A stretch of DNA of 56,884 nt from Candidatus Omnitrophota bacterium (GCA_021108075.1 JAIORP010000149.1:1-56884), one strand, 5' to 3'. Counted from the stretch's first letter, positions 36,491 to 45,412 are shown. Made by a program: numbers and translations. The notes: generated by a model not told the origin, from the sequence alone.

Positions 36491-37786
36491 TTACTTAAGA
36501 CCGACACGTTTAAAAATACGGTCAGCATGTTGGGTGTAATATTTAATATCAAAACACAAGTCTATCTCTGTCGGTGTTAAATATTTCCGGACCTTACGGT
36601 CGCGGTTCAAAATTTCTTTAAAGTCAGATGTTTCCTGCCAAACCTGCATGGCGCAACGTTGAATAATTTCATACGCGGACTCACGGGTTAAGCCTTTTTT
36701 CATCAACTCAAGCAGGACTCGTTGAGAGTAAATAAGCCCCTTTGTTTTCGATAAACTGATGATCATGTTCTTCGGATAAACCAAAAGACCTTCCATAATA
36801 GGTATCAGTTTGTGCAGCATATAATTCAACGCAATCGAACTGTCAGGAAGGATCACTCTCTCGACCGATGAATGGCTGATATCCCTTTCCTGCCAAAGGC
36901 CGATATTCTCAAAAGAGGCTTGAGCATTCGCCCTTAGAATACGGGATAAACCCGAGATGCGTTCACACGTGACAGGATTTCTTTTATGCGGCATCGCTGA
37001 TGAACCGATCTGCCCTTTAAAAAATGGCTCTTCGACTTCTAAAATTTCTGTCTTTTGTAAAAGTCTAATTTCGGTCGCAATCTTACTTAAGGTCGATCCA
37101 ACGATCGCAATTGTTGTTACGAATTGGCAGTGAATATCTCTTTGAATAACTTGTGTCGCAATATTGGCAGGTTTTAAATCTAATTTTTGACAAACATACT
37201 CTTCAACAAAAGGATCAATATTGGCGTAGGTACCAACCGCTCCGGATATTTTACCAAAACGCATATTTTCTCGAGCAGATTCAATGCGTTCCAGATTCCG
37301 CCTCATCTCGTCATACCAAACAGCAATTTTTAATCCAAATGTCGTTGGCTCAGCATGCACACCATGTGTCCGCGCGATACAGGGCGTATCTTTATATTTC
37401 TTAGCTTTCTGCTTGAGTACAGTCAAAAGTTTCTTGGTATCAGCGATTAAGAGATCACTGGCCTCGACACATTGAAACGAGAGGGACGTATCAAGCAAGT
37501 CGGAAGAAGTCAGCCCCATATGCAAATAACGCGATTCTGGGCCGATATACGAGCCGATATTATTGATAAAGGCAACGATATCATGTTTTGTTTTCTCCTC
37601 TATTTTTTTCACTTCATCGATATCAAAAGTAGCGTTTTTTTTGATTTTATCAAGTGATTTTTTAGGGATCAATCCGAGTTTGCACATCGCCTCACAGGAT
37701 AAAATCTCAATCTTAAGCATAATATCCATCTTATGCGTTTCAGACCAAATATTGCCCATCTTCGATAAGGTGTAGCGTTCTATCAT
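36491..37786 (-). CDS. purB: Adenylosuccinate lyase PurB
   Basis: The ATG at 37786 has AAGGAG eight bases upstream and starts MIERYTLSKMGNIWSE, the usual PurB opening; an in-frame start 87 bp further upstream has no support. The 431-residue product has the fumarase/aspartase superfamily signature SSAMPHKRNPVTCE and the HMGLTSSDLLDTSLS segment. It cleaves SAICAR to AICAR and adenylosuccinate to AMP. It is the first gene of the purine operon, with a strong promoter about 100 bp upstream. Confidence 0.97.
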   Translation of the reverse strand: MIERYTLSKMGNIWSETHKMDIMLKIEILSCEAMCKLGLIPKKSLDKIKKNATFDIDEVKKIEEKTKHDIVAFINNIGSYIGPESRYLHMGLTSSDLLDTSLSFQCVEASDLLIADTKKLLTVLKQKAKKYKDTPCIARTHGVHAEPTTFGLKIAVWYDEMRRNLERIESARENMRFGKISGAVGTYANIDPFVEEYVCQKLDLKPANIATQVIQRDIHCQFVTTIAIVGSTLSKIATEIRLLQKTEILEVEEPFFKGQIGSSAMPHKRNPVTCERISGLSRILRANAQASFENIGLWQERDISHSSVERVILPDSSIALNYMLHKLIPIMEGLLVYPKNMIISLSKTKGLIYSQRVLLELMKKGLTRESAYEIIQRCAMQVWQETSDFKEILNRDRKVRKYLTPTEIDLCFDIKYYTQHADRIFKRVGLK

Positions 37787-38136
37787 ACGGAAAACTCCTT
37801 CATAAATTAAAATACTGATGGTTAAAAAGATATTGAAAACAAACAGCTTTGACCTATTGACTGTGTTATGCAAGACAATGCCACTAATATATCAAAGATA
37901 CATTTTAAGGTCAAACAAAATAATAAAAAAAACCATTTTCTTTCGCGTAGAATGACGCAAATGCGTGACAACAAATAGTTTACATACAAAAAATAAATTG
38001 AATCGAACAATTATCGTGTGATAACCTACATTGAAATGGCATTTTACGAACAATGTATACCACATCGTTCATAAAAAGAACAATTTCTTGAGAAGATATG
38101 ATGGAAGAAAAAGACAATATGTGAAGGATCCGGGCC
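37787..38136. other. 350-bp spacer ahead of the purine operon
   Basis: Contains the purB promoter (37886-37914) and a short inverted repeat ACGCA-AA-TGCGT at 37955-37966, about 40 bp upstream of the -35. The remaining 170 bp up to the DUF2059 gene are AT-rich with no visible gene. No purine riboswitch core was recognised in the roughly 95-nt leader. Confidence 0.6.
37886..37914 (-). promoter_or_regulatory. Sigma-70 promoter of the purine operon
   Basis: Minus strand TTGACC, 17 bases, TATATT. It leaves a leader of about 95 nt before the purB ATG. Confidence 0.8.
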
Positions 38137-38709
38137 TTACTGCGCGGCCATACGCGTTTTAAAATAATGCATGGTGACCTTTAAAACGTCTTCAGCCAGA
38201 TTCTGGGTTATAGTCGAAAACTTCTTTCCTAGCGGAGTTTGATGAAATTCAATGAGTTGCTGAATTTCATCATGTGTGTAATATTTCGCGTAGATCGGGA
38301 TCAAATTCTCAATGATTTCATCAATACGAAAAACATCTTTGATTCTCTGTTGGGCTGAGGGAGGAACTCTCTCGACTAGTTCTTCCAGCTGATCACTAAT
38401 CCCCTTCCGGGTCCCATTAATTTCCAAATAAAGCACAATATCTCGAACAAATTTCGGGTCCAGATTGGGAAACCGTGAATAATTAATCTTGGTCTCAAAC
38501 TCTTCATCCTTCTCAATTCGCTGAACCTGGGCCAAGTAGTATTTTTGGTAGTCCATCCCGACCTTGATTAAAACGTGATAAGGGGTTTGCTCAACAATCT
38601 CCCCCTGGACAACTTTACCATTCTTCAACATGACAGAATCGGCAAAAGCACGACTGGCGACAAACAAAACAAATGAACAAAGAATAGATACTTTCAAAAT
38701 ACGTTTCAT
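38137..38709 (-). CDS. Exported DUF2059 protein
   Basis: A 190-residue protein with a signal peptide (1-23, MKRILKVSILCSFVLFVASRAFA). A small beta unit follows (SVMLKNGKVVQGEIVEQTPYHVLIKV, about 25-50), as in many envelope proteins. The C-terminal helical DUF2059 domain is about 90-185 and contains YYTHDEIQQLIEFHQTPLGKKFS, its conserved core. DUF2059 proteins are presumed periplasmic; no activity is established. AAAGGGG sits five bases before the ATG. It is divergent from the polyprenyl synthase gene and is probably monocistronic. Confidence 0.82.
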   Translation of the reverse strand: MKRILKVSILCSFVLFVASRAFADSVMLKNGKVVQGEIVEQTPYHVLIKVGMDYQKYYLAQVQRIEKDEEFETKINYSRFPNLDPKFVRDIVLYLEINGTRKGISDQLEELVERVPPSAQQRIKDVFRIDEIIENLIPIYAKYYTHDEIQQLIEFHQTPLGKKFSTITQNLAEDVLKVTMHYFKTRMAAQ

Positions 38710-38789
38710 ATAAACCCCTTTCCAAAGTTACGATCGTTCTTATTTATTAAACCAACAACCACATCAAGTATATCATTAATGCTGCCGTC

Positions 38790-38954
38790 ATGAAAAATTT
38801 TCCTGACGATAAAAAATCTTTGGATATATTAAAATATTTTATCCAATCCATCAAAATACTTTCATTACCCCTCCCATCCCAAGTCCGACTAAGGTCCTGT
38901 CTTCACGTGGACGGCGAAGAAATCCGGATTAAATCTATTGAACCTCGAATATGA
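38790..38954 (+). CDS. Possible 54-residue ORF upstream of the polyprenyl synthase (doubtful)
   Basis: Begins MKNFPDDKKSLDILKYFIQS and ends KSIEPRI, with the stop overlapping the possible TTG start of the next gene. It has a mixed helical, charged composition. No ribosome site precedes its ATG, so it may be leader sequence rather than a gene. Confidence 0.25.
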   Translation: MKNFPDDKKSLDILKYFIQSIKILSLPLPSQVRLRSCLHVDGEEIRIKSIEPRI

Positions 38955-40056
38955 TTATGTTAGGATACAACCCATGATTGATACTATCCGGGCACAAATA
39001 GAGAAAAACTTAGTTATTTTCCTGAATAAAGTTGAGGCCGATTACCACTTTAAATCCATCGACCCGAATCTCTATCATCACATTCGTGAATACTGTCTGC
39101 GCAAGGGGAAAAGGATACGGCCGATACTTCTCATCCTCAGCTACAAAGGTTATTCATCTCCGGGCACACGCCTCCCTTCTTCTATATATTATGCGTCAAC
39201 TTGCGTGGAACTCCTTCACAACTTTATGCTCATTCATGATGACATCATTGATAAGTCTGATTTACGCAGAGGCAAACCAACCATGCATAAATTATTGGAA
39301 AAATCGATTAAAAACAAAGCGGATGCGACCATAGGGTCAGACTTAGGAATTATTGCGGGCGACATTGTCTACGCTTTAGCCATCGACGCCTTTTTGTGCA
39401 TCAAAGTTCCTTACCCCCGCAAAGAACAAGCCTTGAAATTTTTTATTCAAACCGCGGCCTTCACAGCCCTCGGCGAGTTCATCGACACACTCCATGGCAT
39501 TTCTGCTGTAGATAAAATAAATACCAAAGATGTTTATTTAAACTACACATTAAAAACGGCACGCTACACTTTTGTCTGCCCTTTAATTATCGGGGCTATT
39601 CTGGCTGGGACCGGTCAAAAAGAGATCAAGAAATTAGATAAATTTGGTTTGCTCATTGGCCAAGCCTTTCAAATCCAGGACGATATCATTGGCATATACG
39701 GGGTTGAAAAAAATATTGGTAAATCGATCTTGAGTGACCTCGCAGAATCTAAAAAAACCCTGCTCGTTGCACACGCCAGTACGCACTTTAACGCTAAAGA
39801 AAAAATCCAGTTCTTAACAATATTCAACAAAAAGAAAAAAACACACAACGATCTGTTAAAAATCCAAAAACTTTTCATATCATCCGGAACATTGTCCTTC
39901 TGCTTAGATGAACTGAAGACACGCCGACAGAAAGCCGCCGGGATTATGCAGACTTTAGCCATTAAAGATAAAGAAAAAAAAATCCTGACCGACATCGTTT
40001 CAAAAATCTTCGTGCAAAGCCAGAACATCGAGCAAACCTACCTCATCGATCAATAA
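38938..40056 (+). CDS. Trans-isoprenyl diphosphate synthase (polyprenyl synthetase)
   Basis: Up to 372 residues from a TTG, or 360 from the ATG at 38974, which has AGGAT seven bases upstream and is slightly preferred. The first aspartate-rich motif is HDDIIDKSDLRRG, and the second is FQIQDDIIGIYG, where the fifth position is Gly instead of Asp, as in several long-chain synthases. GKRIRPILLILS is the substrate-phosphate motif. It condenses isopentenyl diphosphate onto allylic diphosphates; chain length cannot be read reliably. It is the only large plus-strand enzyme gene and converges with hemW, overlapping its 3' end by 14 bp. Confidence 0.93.
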   Translation: MNLEYDYVRIQPMIDTIRAQIEKNLVIFLNKVEADYHFKSIDPNLYHHIREYCLRKGKRIRPILLILSYKGYSSPGTRLPSSIYYASTCVELLHNFMLIHDDIIDKSDLRRGKPTMHKLLEKSIKNKADATIGSDLGIIAGDIVYALAIDAFLCIKVPYPRKEQALKFFIQTAAFTALGEFIDTLHGISAVDKINTKDVYLNYTLKTARYTFVCPLIIGAILAGTGQKEIKKLDKFGLLIGQAFQIQDDIIGIYGVEKNIGKSILSDLAESKKTLLVAHASTHFNAKEKIQFLTIFNKKKKTHNDLLKIQKLFISSGTLSFCLDELKTRRQKAAGIMQTLAIKDKEKKILTDIVSKIFVQSQNIEQTYLIDQ

Positions 40057-41149
40057 GGTTCACGCTTATTTCATCCAGCACCATTCGCCCGGACAAAGTC
40101 GTTCTTAAAAATTCTCCATCCCGAACGAAGAGTCCTTCCTGAACATACAGGTCTATTTTATCTCTTTGCCCCTGAGAGATCTTAACATCATATTTATTTT
40201 CTAATTGTGAAATAGAAACACCTGCTGTGAGACGAAGTCCGAACAATAAACGATCCATAAACAACCGTGTGGCCGACAGGTTTTCTTCTCCTGAGAGGGG
40301 ACTTTCACCTTTGGTAATTTTTTTCATATAGGACATGAGCAACGGGTCGTTCCAGTATCGTCGGCAATTCACAAAGGAATGCGCACTGGGGCCAACCCCC
40401 ACATAGTTATCACCGGACCAATAACCGATATTGTGTTGAGACTGCTTTCCAGTCCGGGCATAATTACTAATTTCATATTGACGGTACCCCGCTTCTTCCA
40501 ATAAATGGTGGGCTTGAAAACCATGCTTCCGCTGTTGTTCTTCCGAGAGTGGCGGACAGCCTGAAATCGACAGACGGCTGGGCGGTTCAATGGTCAACAT
40601 GTACAAAGAAATATGGTCCGCATTGAGCGCCAGGAGATCTTTCAAGTCATCAGCTAAAAGCTCCGCGCTTTGCCGGGGCCAATTGTAAATAAGATCAACA
40701 CTGATATTATCAAAACCCTTTGAGCGCAAAGATTGAAACGTTCGCCGGTTATCGTCACCTGTGTGGGTTCGCCCCAGAAATTTCAAGGCCTGTCCATTAA
40801 ATGACTGCAGCCCTAAACTAATACGATTAACCCCAACATCCTTTAAAACGTTCATCTTCGCCTCGGACATATCTTCCGGGTTGGCTTCGAATGTTATCTC
40901 AATGTTGTTCTTGAAAACAAAATGATCTTTCAGCCGACCGAACAGGAGCGAAATATTTTTCTCTTTTAAAAACGAAGGGGTCCCTCCACCGACGTAAATG
41001 GAAGACAACCTGTACCCGGGGTACTGGTTTATTTCTTTGCGCAAACAATCAAGCAACAAGTCTTGTTTGTGCTGTTGACCAATCACTGTTGCGAATGAAC
41101 AGTAGTAACATCGCTTTCGGCATAATGGTATATGAACATATAAACGCAT
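40043..41149 (-). CDS. hemW: HemW-type radical SAM protein
   Basis: A 368-residue radical SAM enzyme. The cluster motif CRKRCYYCSF follows the opening MRLYVHIPLC. Next come YVGGGTPSFL, the FEANPEDMS segment, RISLGLQSFNGQALKFLGRTH, and IGYWSGDNYVGVGPSAHSF. The extra cysteine after CxxxCxxC that marks coproporphyrinogen dehydrogenase HemN is replaced by Ser-Phe (CSF), as in HemW heme chaperones. It probably inserts heme into respiratory proteins rather than oxidising coproporphyrinogen. It converges on the polyprenyl synthase gene with overlapping ends. Confidence 0.92.
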   Translation of the reverse strand: MRLYVHIPLCRKRCYYCSFATVIGQQHKQDLLLDCLRKEINQYPGYRLSSIYVGGGTPSFLKEKNISLLFGRLKDHFVFKNNIEITFEANPEDMSEAKMNVLKDVGVNRISLGLQSFNGQALKFLGRTHTGDDNRRTFQSLRSKGFDNISVDLIYNWPRQSAELLADDLKDLLALNADHISLYMLTIEPPSRLSISGCPPLSEEQQRKHGFQAHHLLEEAGYRQYEISNYARTGKQSQHNIGYWSGDNYVGVGPSAHSFVNCRRYWNDPLLMSYMKKITKGESPLSGEENLSATRLFMDRLLFGLRLTAGVSISQLENKYDVKISQGQRDKIDLYVQEGLFVRDGEFLRTTLSGRMVLDEISVNLIDR

Positions 41150-41312
41150 CTAATTTTTATTCTTTTAATTTATTTTTTCTATATTTATTCTTTTTTACAA
41201 AATATATTTTACATTTTTTTTAAGCATTGTCTCTTATTATTATTCTCGTCGAGTTTTAAGCATTTTTTTATATAATTTATTAATTTTTTAACAAAAAAAA
41301 ATAATTATTTTT

Positions 41313-41340
41313 TTGCATATAACAATGCTTATGTTACTAT
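41313..41340 (+). promoter_or_regulatory. Candidate promoter of the lysine-repeat gene
   Basis: TTGCAT, 16 bases, TACTAT on the plus strand in a strongly AT-rich stretch. The downstream ribosome site AAAGGAGG at 41371-41378, six bases before the ATG, is the strongest on the plus strand and implies high expression. Confidence 0.5.
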
Positions 41341-41384
41341 AAAACTATAAGGGCGATTAAAACTCTTAATAAAGGAGGAATGAT

Positions 41385-41606
41385 ATGCCAGTAAAGAAAA
41401 AAGTGACAAAGAAAAAAGCTGTTAAGAAGAAAGTCGCCAAGAAAAAAGTTGTAAAGAAAAAAGTGACAAAGAAAAAAGTTGTAAAGAAAAAAGTCGCAAA
41501 GAAAAAAGTTGTAAAGAAAAAAGTGACAAAGAAAAAAGTTGTAAAGAAAAAAGTCGCAAAGAAAAAAGTTGCTAAGAAAAAAGTCGTAAAGAAAAAAAGG
41601 AAATAA
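41385..41606 (+). CDS. Lysine-repeat (histone H1-like) small basic protein
   Basis: Seventy-three residues made almost only of K, V, A and T. The pentad is KKKV[AVT], repeated about 14 times (VKKKVTKKKVVKKKVAKKK). The DNA repeats in units of 15 and 30 bp (AAGAAAAAAGT... with GTCGCA, GTTGTA or GTGACA variants), so copy number may vary by slippage. Composition resembles H1-type DNA-compacting proteins such as Hc1/Hc2 of Chlamydia and the lysine tails of other bacterial histone-like proteins. Binding of DNA or other polyanions is inferred. It converges with another lysine-tailed gene. Confidence 0.75.
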   Translation: MPVKKKVTKKKAVKKKVAKKKVVKKKVTKKKVVKKKVAKKKVVKKKVTKKKVVKKKVAKKKVAKKKVVKKKRK

Positions 41607-41624
41607 CGACTTTTAGACTTTTTA

Positions 41625-41676
41625 TTATTCCAATAAAAAACCCTCTGAAATTTCAGAGGGTTTTTTATTGGAATAA
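41625..41676. terminator. Bidirectional terminator: perfect 52-bp palindrome
   Basis: Left half TTATTCCAATAAAAAACCCT and onwards to CTGAAA is exactly mirrored by the right half. The core stem is CCCTCTGAAA/TTTCAGAGGG, with A-runs before and T-runs after, so it works as a rho-independent terminator in both directions. It serves the two convergent lysine-rich genes. Confidence 0.95.
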
Positions 41677-41682
41677 ATCAAT

Positions 41683-42000
41683 TTACTTCTTAGTTGTTTT
41701 CTTCTTCGCCGATTTCTTGGTCACAATTTTTCTAACAGTCTTTTTTATCACCTTTTTGACGACTTTTTCTTTCACTACTTTCCTCACTGATTTCCTGTTC
41801 TTTTTAGTCATTAACTTCTCATACTTTTCTGGCATATGATATTTCATCCAACCCATCGCATATAGCCTCAACCACTCATCTGTGGCCCGCTCAATGCCGA
41901 TACTGTACCCTGCTTTCTGACTTTCAATCCAAAGATGTTTATTAATCTCTTCAACAACAAGTTTATTTTTCAACAATTCACGTAAGTCCGAAATCTTCAT
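41683..42000 (-). CDS. Small protein with lysine-rich histone-like tail
   Basis: The ATG at 42000 (GGAGG five bases upstream) gives 105 residues; a longer frame from 42063 lacks a ribosome site. The N-terminal globular part (about 1-60) is MKISDLRELLKNKLVVEEIN, then HLWIESQKAG and RATDEWLRLYAMGWMKYHM. It has a pattern of conserved Trp and Tyr residues but no recognised family. The tail (about 65-105) is Lys/Val/Arg/Thr-rich and resembles the neighbouring lysine-repeat protein. DNA binding through the tail is inferred. It is convergent with that neighbour across a shared terminator. Confidence 0.7.
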   Translation of the reverse strand: MKISDLRELLKNKLVVEEINKHLWIESQKAGYSIGIERATDEWLRLYAMGWMKYHMPEKYEKLMTKKNRKSVRKVVKEKVVKKVIKKTVRKIVTKKSAKKKTTKK

Positions 42001-42251
42001 AGGACCTCCCCATTTATCATTAATATATGATTTATCCATCTTCGACAACATTATGCCACACATAAACTTAACGTTTATTTACAATTAATTATAACGAATT
42101 TATAAAATAGAAAAATACATTTTATGTTTTTTTCTTCTAAGACCTTCTCAGCCCCATTCATTAAAAACCAAGCTATATTAAGTCAAATATCTACAAAGGT
42201 CAAGCAAGATCAGGCAAAGGGAAACAGACAAAAAAAACGGCTAACACGCGA

Positions 42252-44420
42252 TTAAGCTAACGCGCTCTCATGCTTTGAATCGCGCAAAAAAAGAATAGAG
42301 GTCTGGACAACATTTGCAACACGATGCATATTTTGACAGTCAGGTTTTTCCTGCATCCCGAAAATATTTATATCCGCGACAGGCGCTTGTTTCAATACAA
42401 ACATAAATTCTCCTATTAATACAACGATCTCAACTTGAGGAGCTAATCTCATCAATTGACATAACTTCTCTAAATATTGCTCCGCGTCCAAACGCGCCGT
42501 ATCGGTTGCAACGACTTGAACCAGACGGATCATCCCATCCCAATTTTTCCTTAACTGCAAAGAAATCAAAACAGCCAGATCCATGTTTGGACTACCCTGC
42601 CGAATCCACAAATTAATATTCTTTTCCCGGCCAAACCCGACCCGGGAATTAAGCTTCAGAACCATGACACCTAACCCTTCTGCGCATGCTCGATCAACAA
42701 TAGAATGATCAGACACCTTGTCTTCTTGAAGCAATAGATAAAACAGAATATTCGGAGGAAAGACAATGCCCTTAAACGCCTGCATGATCGCGCTTGCACC
42801 TCCGGAGAATGAATCTGAAATAGCGACCGACACTTCAACAAAAATATTATTTTCTTTTAATTTCTCCACTTTTTCAAAAATCGCTAACCTTTGCATATCA
42901 ACAACACTCTTTCGCTCCTCTTCATTCTTTGAAACGCTCCCAAATTTTCTTTTTAGGGAAAGATATTGTTCTTGGCCAATAACATTCACAATTGTGACCC
43001 GACCCGACGGAGAAACAATATTCCGGACAAAAAAAACGACAGGATCCAGATTATCAATATCTTGGACCGGGATAAAAACATTGGGTTTCCATATCTTAGG
43101 ATAATACGGCAAACGGCTGGCCGACTTAACAAATTGCTCAGCCAGAAAAACCAGCATTCCGCTGCGAATATCAGGAGAATAAAACTTCGTTCCTTTCTTG
43201 AGTAAGGCGATATACAGAACAAGGATGATACTCACAGCGACAAAAGAAAATTTAACATTAATGAGAAACATTATCCCCAAACAACCCAGACTCCCCAGCA
43301 AAGGAATGATTTTCGGGATGCGGAGGGTTGGACGAAAACTCGCGATACCAATGGTCTGCTCGACAAAGACAGTAAAATTGATAATCCCGTATGTGATCAA
43401 GAAAAACATGGTCAACAAACTGGCAATCTGATTTAGAGAGCCACACAAAATTGTTACGAGCGAAATAAGCGCGGTTACCAAAATCGCTGTTGTCGGCTCT
43501 CCCTTCTCATTGAGATGGGTAAACTTTGAAGAAAGGGGAAACACGGCGTGTTTTCCTAATGCCAACAAAACACGCGGCGCACCGACAAACATCACCAACG
43601 CTGAAGACAAGGTTGCCCCCATCGTACCCGCAATCACAAGTATCTTCCAACGGCCCAAGTCAATCGCAATCTTTTGATTATTGATTAGAACATCCAACGG
43701 AACCCGGCTGGCAAAAAAGTACGCCAAGCTTATATAGACAACAAAGCCGACAGCTATCGCCCACAACGTTCCCTTTGGAATACTGATCCGAGGATCTTTC
43801 AACTCTCCGGACATCGAGGCCCCGGCTAAAATCCCTGTGACAGCTGGAAAAAAAATGGCGAAAACACTCCAAAAATTTAATGAAGAAAATCCCCCAAAAA
43901 AAGAAAAATTGTCACTGGCAATTTCTTTTGTTCCAAATATCGAAACCAATGACAACACAATCAAAGCCAAAATGGCATACTGGATCCTGAACGCCAACTT
44001 CGTGCTGAAATAGGAAACAAGCAACAGCACAAACCATGCACCAAGAGAAACCAGTAAAATCGAGTGACCAGGAAAAACAAAAAGCCATGACTCACCAAAC
44101 CCTGTAATATAAAAAGCAACCGAAACAGCCTGTGAAATATAAAGCGGCAACCCAATCGCACCACCGGCCTCAATTCCCAAGGATTTACTGATGATGGAAT
44201 ACGCCCCGCCCGTCCCTATGCGGATATTTGTCACGACGCTCGACATGGATAAGGCCGTTGAGAGTGTAATCAAATGTGAAAAAACAATGATCAGCAGGGC
44301 ACCGGCCAGGCCAACGTTCCCGACGACCCAACCAAGCCGTAAATACATAATGACCCCAAGCACACTTAAGAGACAGGGCGTAAAAACACCTTCAAACATA
44401 GAAAAACGTCGATTTGACAT
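42252..44420 (-). CDS. SLC12-like APC-superfamily transporter (cation-chloride cotransporter type)
   Basis: A 722-residue integral membrane protein with about 12 transmembrane helices in the first 410 residues and a long C-terminal cytoplasmic region (about 430-722). The opening FEGVFTPCLLSVLGVIMYLRLGWVVGN matches the first helix of the Na-K-Cl cotransporter family. Also characteristic are IGTGGAYSIISKSLGIEAGGAIGLPLY and GASMSGELKDPRISIPKGTL. The soluble tail holds a USP/SLC12-like nucleotide-type fold. Transport of chloride with K or Na, or of amino acids, is possible; ions cannot be assigned from sequence. It is 21 bp downstream of tatC. Confidence 0.88.
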   Translation of the reverse strand: MSNRRFSMFEGVFTPCLLSVLGVIMYLRLGWVVGNVGLAGALLIIVFSHLITLSTALSMSSVVTNIRIGTGGAYSIISKSLGIEAGGAIGLPLYISQAVSVAFYITGFGESWLFVFPGHSILLVSLGAWFVLLLVSYFSTKLAFRIQYAILALIVLSLVSIFGTKEIASDNFSFFGGFSSLNFWSVFAIFFPAVTGILAGASMSGELKDPRISIPKGTLWAIAVGFVVYISLAYFFASRVPLDVLINNQKIAIDLGRWKILVIAGTMGATLSSALVMFVGAPRVLLALGKHAVFPLSSKFTHLNEKGEPTTAILVTALISLVTILCGSLNQIASLLTMFFLITYGIINFTVFVEQTIGIASFRPTLRIPKIIPLLGSLGCLGIMFLINVKFSFVAVSIILVLYIALLKKGTKFYSPDIRSGMLVFLAEQFVKSASRLPYYPKIWKPNVFIPVQDIDNLDPVVFFVRNIVSPSGRVTIVNVIGQEQYLSLKRKFGSVSKNEEERKSVVDMQRLAIFEKVEKLKENNIFVEVSVAISDSFSGGASAIMQAFKGIVFPPNILFYLLLQEDKVSDHSIVDRACAEGLGVMVLKLNSRVGFGREKNINLWIRQGSPNMDLAVLISLQLRKNWDGMIRLVQVVATDTARLDAEQYLEKLCQLMRLAPQVEIVVLIGEFMFVLKQAPVADINIFGMQEKPDCQNMHRVANVVQTSILFLRDSKHESALA

Positions 44421-44441
44421 AAAACTAACCTCTTAGATTTG

Positions 44442-45155
44442 TTAAGAACGAACTCTTTCCTGCCTGGACATGACTGAAACAATAAAAACCCCGATTTCAT
44501 ACAAAACAATAAAAGGAGCCGCAACAATAAGCATCGAAAAAACATCTTGCGGTGTAATAAAGGCTGCCAGGAATAACATCATCACAACCATATACCGCCT
44601 TTTCGTTTTTAACCATTCAACTGACACAATCCCGATTTTATGGAGTAATACTATCACCAAAGGGACCTCAAACACAAGGCCAAAAACAAATAATATAACT
44701 CCAACATATTGAATATAGTTATTAACTGTGATCAGGGGGATAATATGCTCAGAGGAGAACGCAAGAAAAAACTTTAAGGAGATGGGCAGCGCGACAAAAA
44801 AAGCGAAAAGGGCGCCAATGACAAATAAAAGGATCGAAACCGGCGTAGACAGTAAAATATATTTTTTTTCTTTCTCCAGCAGCCCTGGGCTGATAAACCG
44901 CCACGACAAAAACAACAAAACAGGCGAACTCAAAAAAAGCCCCCCCCATAAGGACAATGACATTCTGGCAAGGAAAGCTCCGGCAGGCGAAGTAAAATAT
45001 AATGAACCAATCGGTTTTGTGATATAAATTAAAACAGACTCAACGTACAAATACGAAACACACGCGCCAAGAACATAAAACGCAACACCCATAAATATCT
45101 TCCGCTTTAATTCTAAAAGATGCTGCAGGAACGGCCGTTCTTGATCCCTATTCAT
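44442..45155 (-). CDS. tatC: Twin-arginine translocase subunit TatC
   Basis: A 237-residue protein with six transmembrane helices. It has the N-terminal FLQHLLELKRKIF segment (HLxELR-type, Arg replaced by Lys), the SPVLLFLSWRFISPGL loop and the FVFGLVFEVPLVIVLL helix with the conserved Glu. It is the core receptor for folded Tat substrates. The start overlaps the tatA stop by four bases, so the two are translationally coupled. No tatB is present in the window. Confidence 0.96.
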   Translation of the reverse strand: MNRDQERPFLQHLLELKRKIFMGVAFYVLGACVSYLYVESVLIYITKPIGSLYFTSPAGAFLARMSLSLWGGLFLSSPVLLFLSWRFISPGLLEKEKKYILLSTPVSILLFVIGALFAFFVALPISLKFFLAFSSEHIIPLITVNNYIQYVGVILFVFGLVFEVPLVIVLLHKIGIVSVEWLKTKRRYMVVMMLFLAAFITPQDVFSMLIVAAPFIVLYEIGVFIVSVMSRQERVRS

Positions 45156-45331
45156 TTTTTGTCATCTTCTGTCGTCTGAGAAATATCATCTTGAATCTCT
45201 CGTCCGGCTTTCTTAAATTCACGAATAGCTTTGCCTAAGGCCCGCCCGATCTCAGGCAACCTTTTCACACCAAAAATCGCGATAATAACCAGGGCGATAA
45301 AAATGATCTCACCAAAACCGATGCGTCCCAT
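45152..45331 (-). CDS. tatA: Twin-arginine translocase subunit TatA
   Basis: Fifty-nine residues from the ATG at 45331, where AGGAGG lies six bases upstream; an upstream in-frame extension has no ribosome site. The single N-terminal transmembrane helix (GFGEIIFIALVIIAIFG) is followed by the amphipathic helix KRLPEIGRALGKAIREFKKA and an acidic tail. It forms the Tat pore with TatC. A single TatA-type protein with no TatB suggests a minimal TatAC system as in Gram-positives, unless another copy exists elsewhere. Confidence 0.95.
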   Translation of the reverse strand: MGRIGFGEIIFIALVIIAIFGVKRLPEIGRALGKAIREFKKAGREIQDDISQTTEDDKK

Positions 45332-45412
45332 CCCTCTCCTCCTTTTTATAAAAAAAACATGCCATGCTCTGTTCAAACGGGTCTGAGCAGCTTAAAGAAC
45401 GATGATCAATCT

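Noticed and set aside
37787..37873. Upstream start for purB
   Set aside because: The ATG at 37786 has AAGGAG at eight bases and the family-typical N-terminus.
37786..37885. Purine riboswitch in the purB leader
   Set aside because: No conserved three-way-junction core or loop sequences were seen in the leader.
41385..41606. CRISPR array
   Set aside because: Regular 15/30-bp repeats have no spacers and encode an in-frame lysine-repeat protein.
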